From positions 81,172 to 145,171 of the forward strand of contig JAIEAP010000004.1 of assembly GCA_029071325.1 (NCBI GenBank): a DNA stretch of 64,000 nucleotides, given 5' to 3'. The translations under genes were made by a program, and so were the position numbers. Below the pieces are notes generated by a model. It did not search any database. It had not been told where the DNA came from and saw only the letters and a program-made list of their open reading frames with translations. This document shows, piece after piece, positions 63,153-64,000 of the stretch; the first letter of the stretch is position 1; each line of letters opens with the position of its first letter. Origin of the DNA: Lachnospiraceae bacterium. Its GTDB lineage: Bacteria; Bacillota; Clostridia; Lachnospirales; Lachnospiraceae.

Positions 63153-63295
63153 AAATATATCAATACGGCGTACTGGGGGAGAGTACATGAGATGGGATCG
63201 TATGAAAAATTATCGTACATTTTCTATTCGTGTCATTCGATCATAATCGATTCGGTATATTTCCCAGAAACAAAGAAAAACAGCAGTGAATAAAA

Positions 63296-63445
63296 ATGGC
63301 GGAGGAAAAATCGGAATTCCCGCCGTTAGGAAGCATTGTGTTATTGAACGGGAGCGTCAAGAAACTGATGGTACTTGCCCGTGGATCTGTTAAGAAAAAG
63401 ACTGTCAGAGCAGCCAAAAGAAGCAAAATAAAACATCGTAAATGA
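63296..63445 (+). pseudogene. Short DUF4176-like fragment
   Basis: 49 residues. FPPLGSIVLLNGSVKKLMVLARG resembles the N-terminal half of DUF4176 proteins (usually ~80-110 residues), which occur in Firmicutes type VII secretion loci. After residue 31 the sequence becomes a basic, low-complexity tail with no match to the rest of the family. No proper ribosome binding site precedes ATG 63296. Probably a truncated remnant. Confidence 0.5.
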
Positions 63446-63618
63446 GCAGAAAGGGGCATCAGCCCATGGCAAATCAGCGCGGGATTGGGAGAGGGATGGT
63501 CGGGAGTATTTCCTGGGTCAGCATTTCTTTCGGCGCTAAGAGAACAAACAGTGTCGAGATCAGCAGCACCAGAACGAAAACAAACAGCACAAAAAATGAT
63601 CAGAGTCATGCAGAATGA
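63442..63618 (+). CDS. Small basic protein, possibly broken type VII accessory gene
   Basis: 58 residues, starting in an ATGA overlap with the fragment before. A Ser/Thr/Asn-rich sequence (SISWVSISFGAKRTNSVEIS) that could be the N-terminal part of a WXG-like or LXG-adaptor protein. It ends where a second, shifted frame continues with a helical sequence (63608-63787), so a frameshift joining the two is possible. Confidence 0.35.
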   Translation: MSRKGHQPMANQRGIGRGMVGSISWVSISFGAKRTNSVEISSTRTKTNSTKNDQSHAE

Positions 63619-63787
63619 CACGGCAAGTATTCAGAGTAAAGTAGACGCGCTTACAAGGTTAAGAGACCGGATCGAGACGATCCGGGATGGGATTACAAGG
63701 TTACAAAACAAGATTAACAGCAATAACGGGTATCTGGGATGGCTGTACAGCAAGGGAGAAAAACATGGGTTATCATATAAAATATGA
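63608..63787 (+). CDS. Helical small protein before the LXG toxin
   Basis: 59 residues from ATG 63608 (63596 also in frame). TASIQSKVDALTRLRDRIET and IRDGITRLQNKINSNNGYLG form a long amphipathic, coiled-coil-like segment, the shape of the small helical partners that accompany LXG toxins. No good ribosome binding site, and it overlaps the toxin start by 23 bp. Either an independent adaptor or the C-terminal part of the preceding frame after a frameshift. Confidence 0.4.
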   Translation: MQNDTASIQSKVDALTRLRDRIETIRDGITRLQNKINSNNGYLGWLYSKGEKHGLSYKI

Positions 63788-64000
63788 GGAGTTGTCCCGG
63801 GTACGGGAGAGCATGCTCAGCCAGCTGGACAGCTGGCTGGAACAGATTGAAAGCCTGAAGGGCAGCTTAAGGATGGCGGCAGATATGCCGGAGATGAAGG
63901 GCGCTACAGGAGACAGTGTCCGCAATTACTTAAAAGAAGTGCATCTGTCCCTGGTGGAGATGATAGCGGATACCGTCCGGGTATACCGCGACAACCTGGT
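63765..64000 (+). CDS. LXG-domain type VII secreted toxin (3' partial)
   Basis: The first 78 residues are visible; the gene runs off the window. ATG 63765 has aagggaga 7 bp before. A long helix (YEELSRVRESMLSQLDSWLE) and then MKGATGDSVRNYLKEVHLSL, which matches the F/MKGxxADSIRNYLxEVH segment of LXG domains. LXG proteins carry a C-terminal toxin exported by the Esx/type VII system and are followed by an immunity gene; those parts are outside the window. Confidence 0.75.
   Translation, partial: MGYHIKYEELSRVRESMLSQLDSWLEQIESLKGSLRMAADMPEMKGATGDSVRNYLKEVHLSLVEMIADTVRVYRDNL

Noticed and set aside
63102..63293. A 63-residue frame before the LXG locus
   Set aside because: It begins at TTG, covers the promoter and its palindrome, and has no ribosome binding site.

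Overview
The window looks like a chromosomal segment from a gut-type clostridium, most likely a Lachnospiraceae member. The reasons are a SCIFF ranthipeptide with its radical SAM maturase beside a fused SecDF, Firmicutes-type aggagg ribosome binding sites, a near-balanced base composition, LytS/YesN-type sugar sensing, and an LXG toxin start at the right edge. Every assignment comes from reading motifs by eye; no database search was run.

Layout. 1-18495 is a surface polysaccharide locus: a nucleotidyltransferase-aminotransferase fusion (5' end outside the window), a GNAT/FemAB-like transferase, six glycosyltransferases, a Wzx-type flippase, UDP-glucose dehydrogenase, a polyprenyl-phosphate sugar-1-phosphate transferase, an LCP ligase carrying a perfect 204-bp internal duplication, and an SGNH plus MBOAT pair for O-acylation. 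19180-26939 holds glmS, an HtrA protease with a 13-residue repeat tail, a nucleotidyltransferase, carbamate kinase, an amidase lipoprotein and an Mrp-type ATPase. 27023-34320 is a uracil permease followed by a MoxR / DUF58 / transglutaminase operon with a ClC channel fused on by overlap. 34387-37236 has a cyclophilin, a GNAT protein and a histidine phosphatase. 37544-42422 is the SCIFF region (TIGR04086-like membrane protein, precursor, maturase, SecDF, DUF1294). 42440-49304 is a larE-larB-aldo/keto reductase-larC nickel-pincer cluster followed by PAP2, TcdA and a GH5 glucanase lipoprotein. 49478-60651 is a chemoreceptor and a xylose-type system: membrane-anchored sugar sensor, LytS-type kinase, YesN-type regulator, second sugar-binding lipoprotein, then the ABC transporter. 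60827-62973 holds a Na/phosphate symporter and a VOC protein. 63000-64000 begins a type VII (LXG) toxin locus.

Two repeat families occupy nearly all the long gene-free stretches. One is a long imperfect palindrome (about 540-610 bp, three full copies near 1525, 18497 and 34937, plus a one-arm 231-bp copy at 37923). Its outer parts differ between copies but stay self-complementary within each copy. The other is a 192-bp MITE-like element with 16-bp perfect terminal inverted repeats, two copies at 21020 and 37318.

Functionally the left third builds, exports, attaches and acylates an acidic glycopolymer (UdpGlcA supply from Ugd, amino sugar supply from GlmS nearby). The right half combines sugar sensing and uptake, cofactor maturation and peptide modification. 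The strongest leads are the palindromic repeat family, the LCP duplication, the seven-cysteine SCIFF precursor, a hairpin enclosing the ribosome binding site of the sugar-binding protein gene, and the degenerate front end of the LXG locus.
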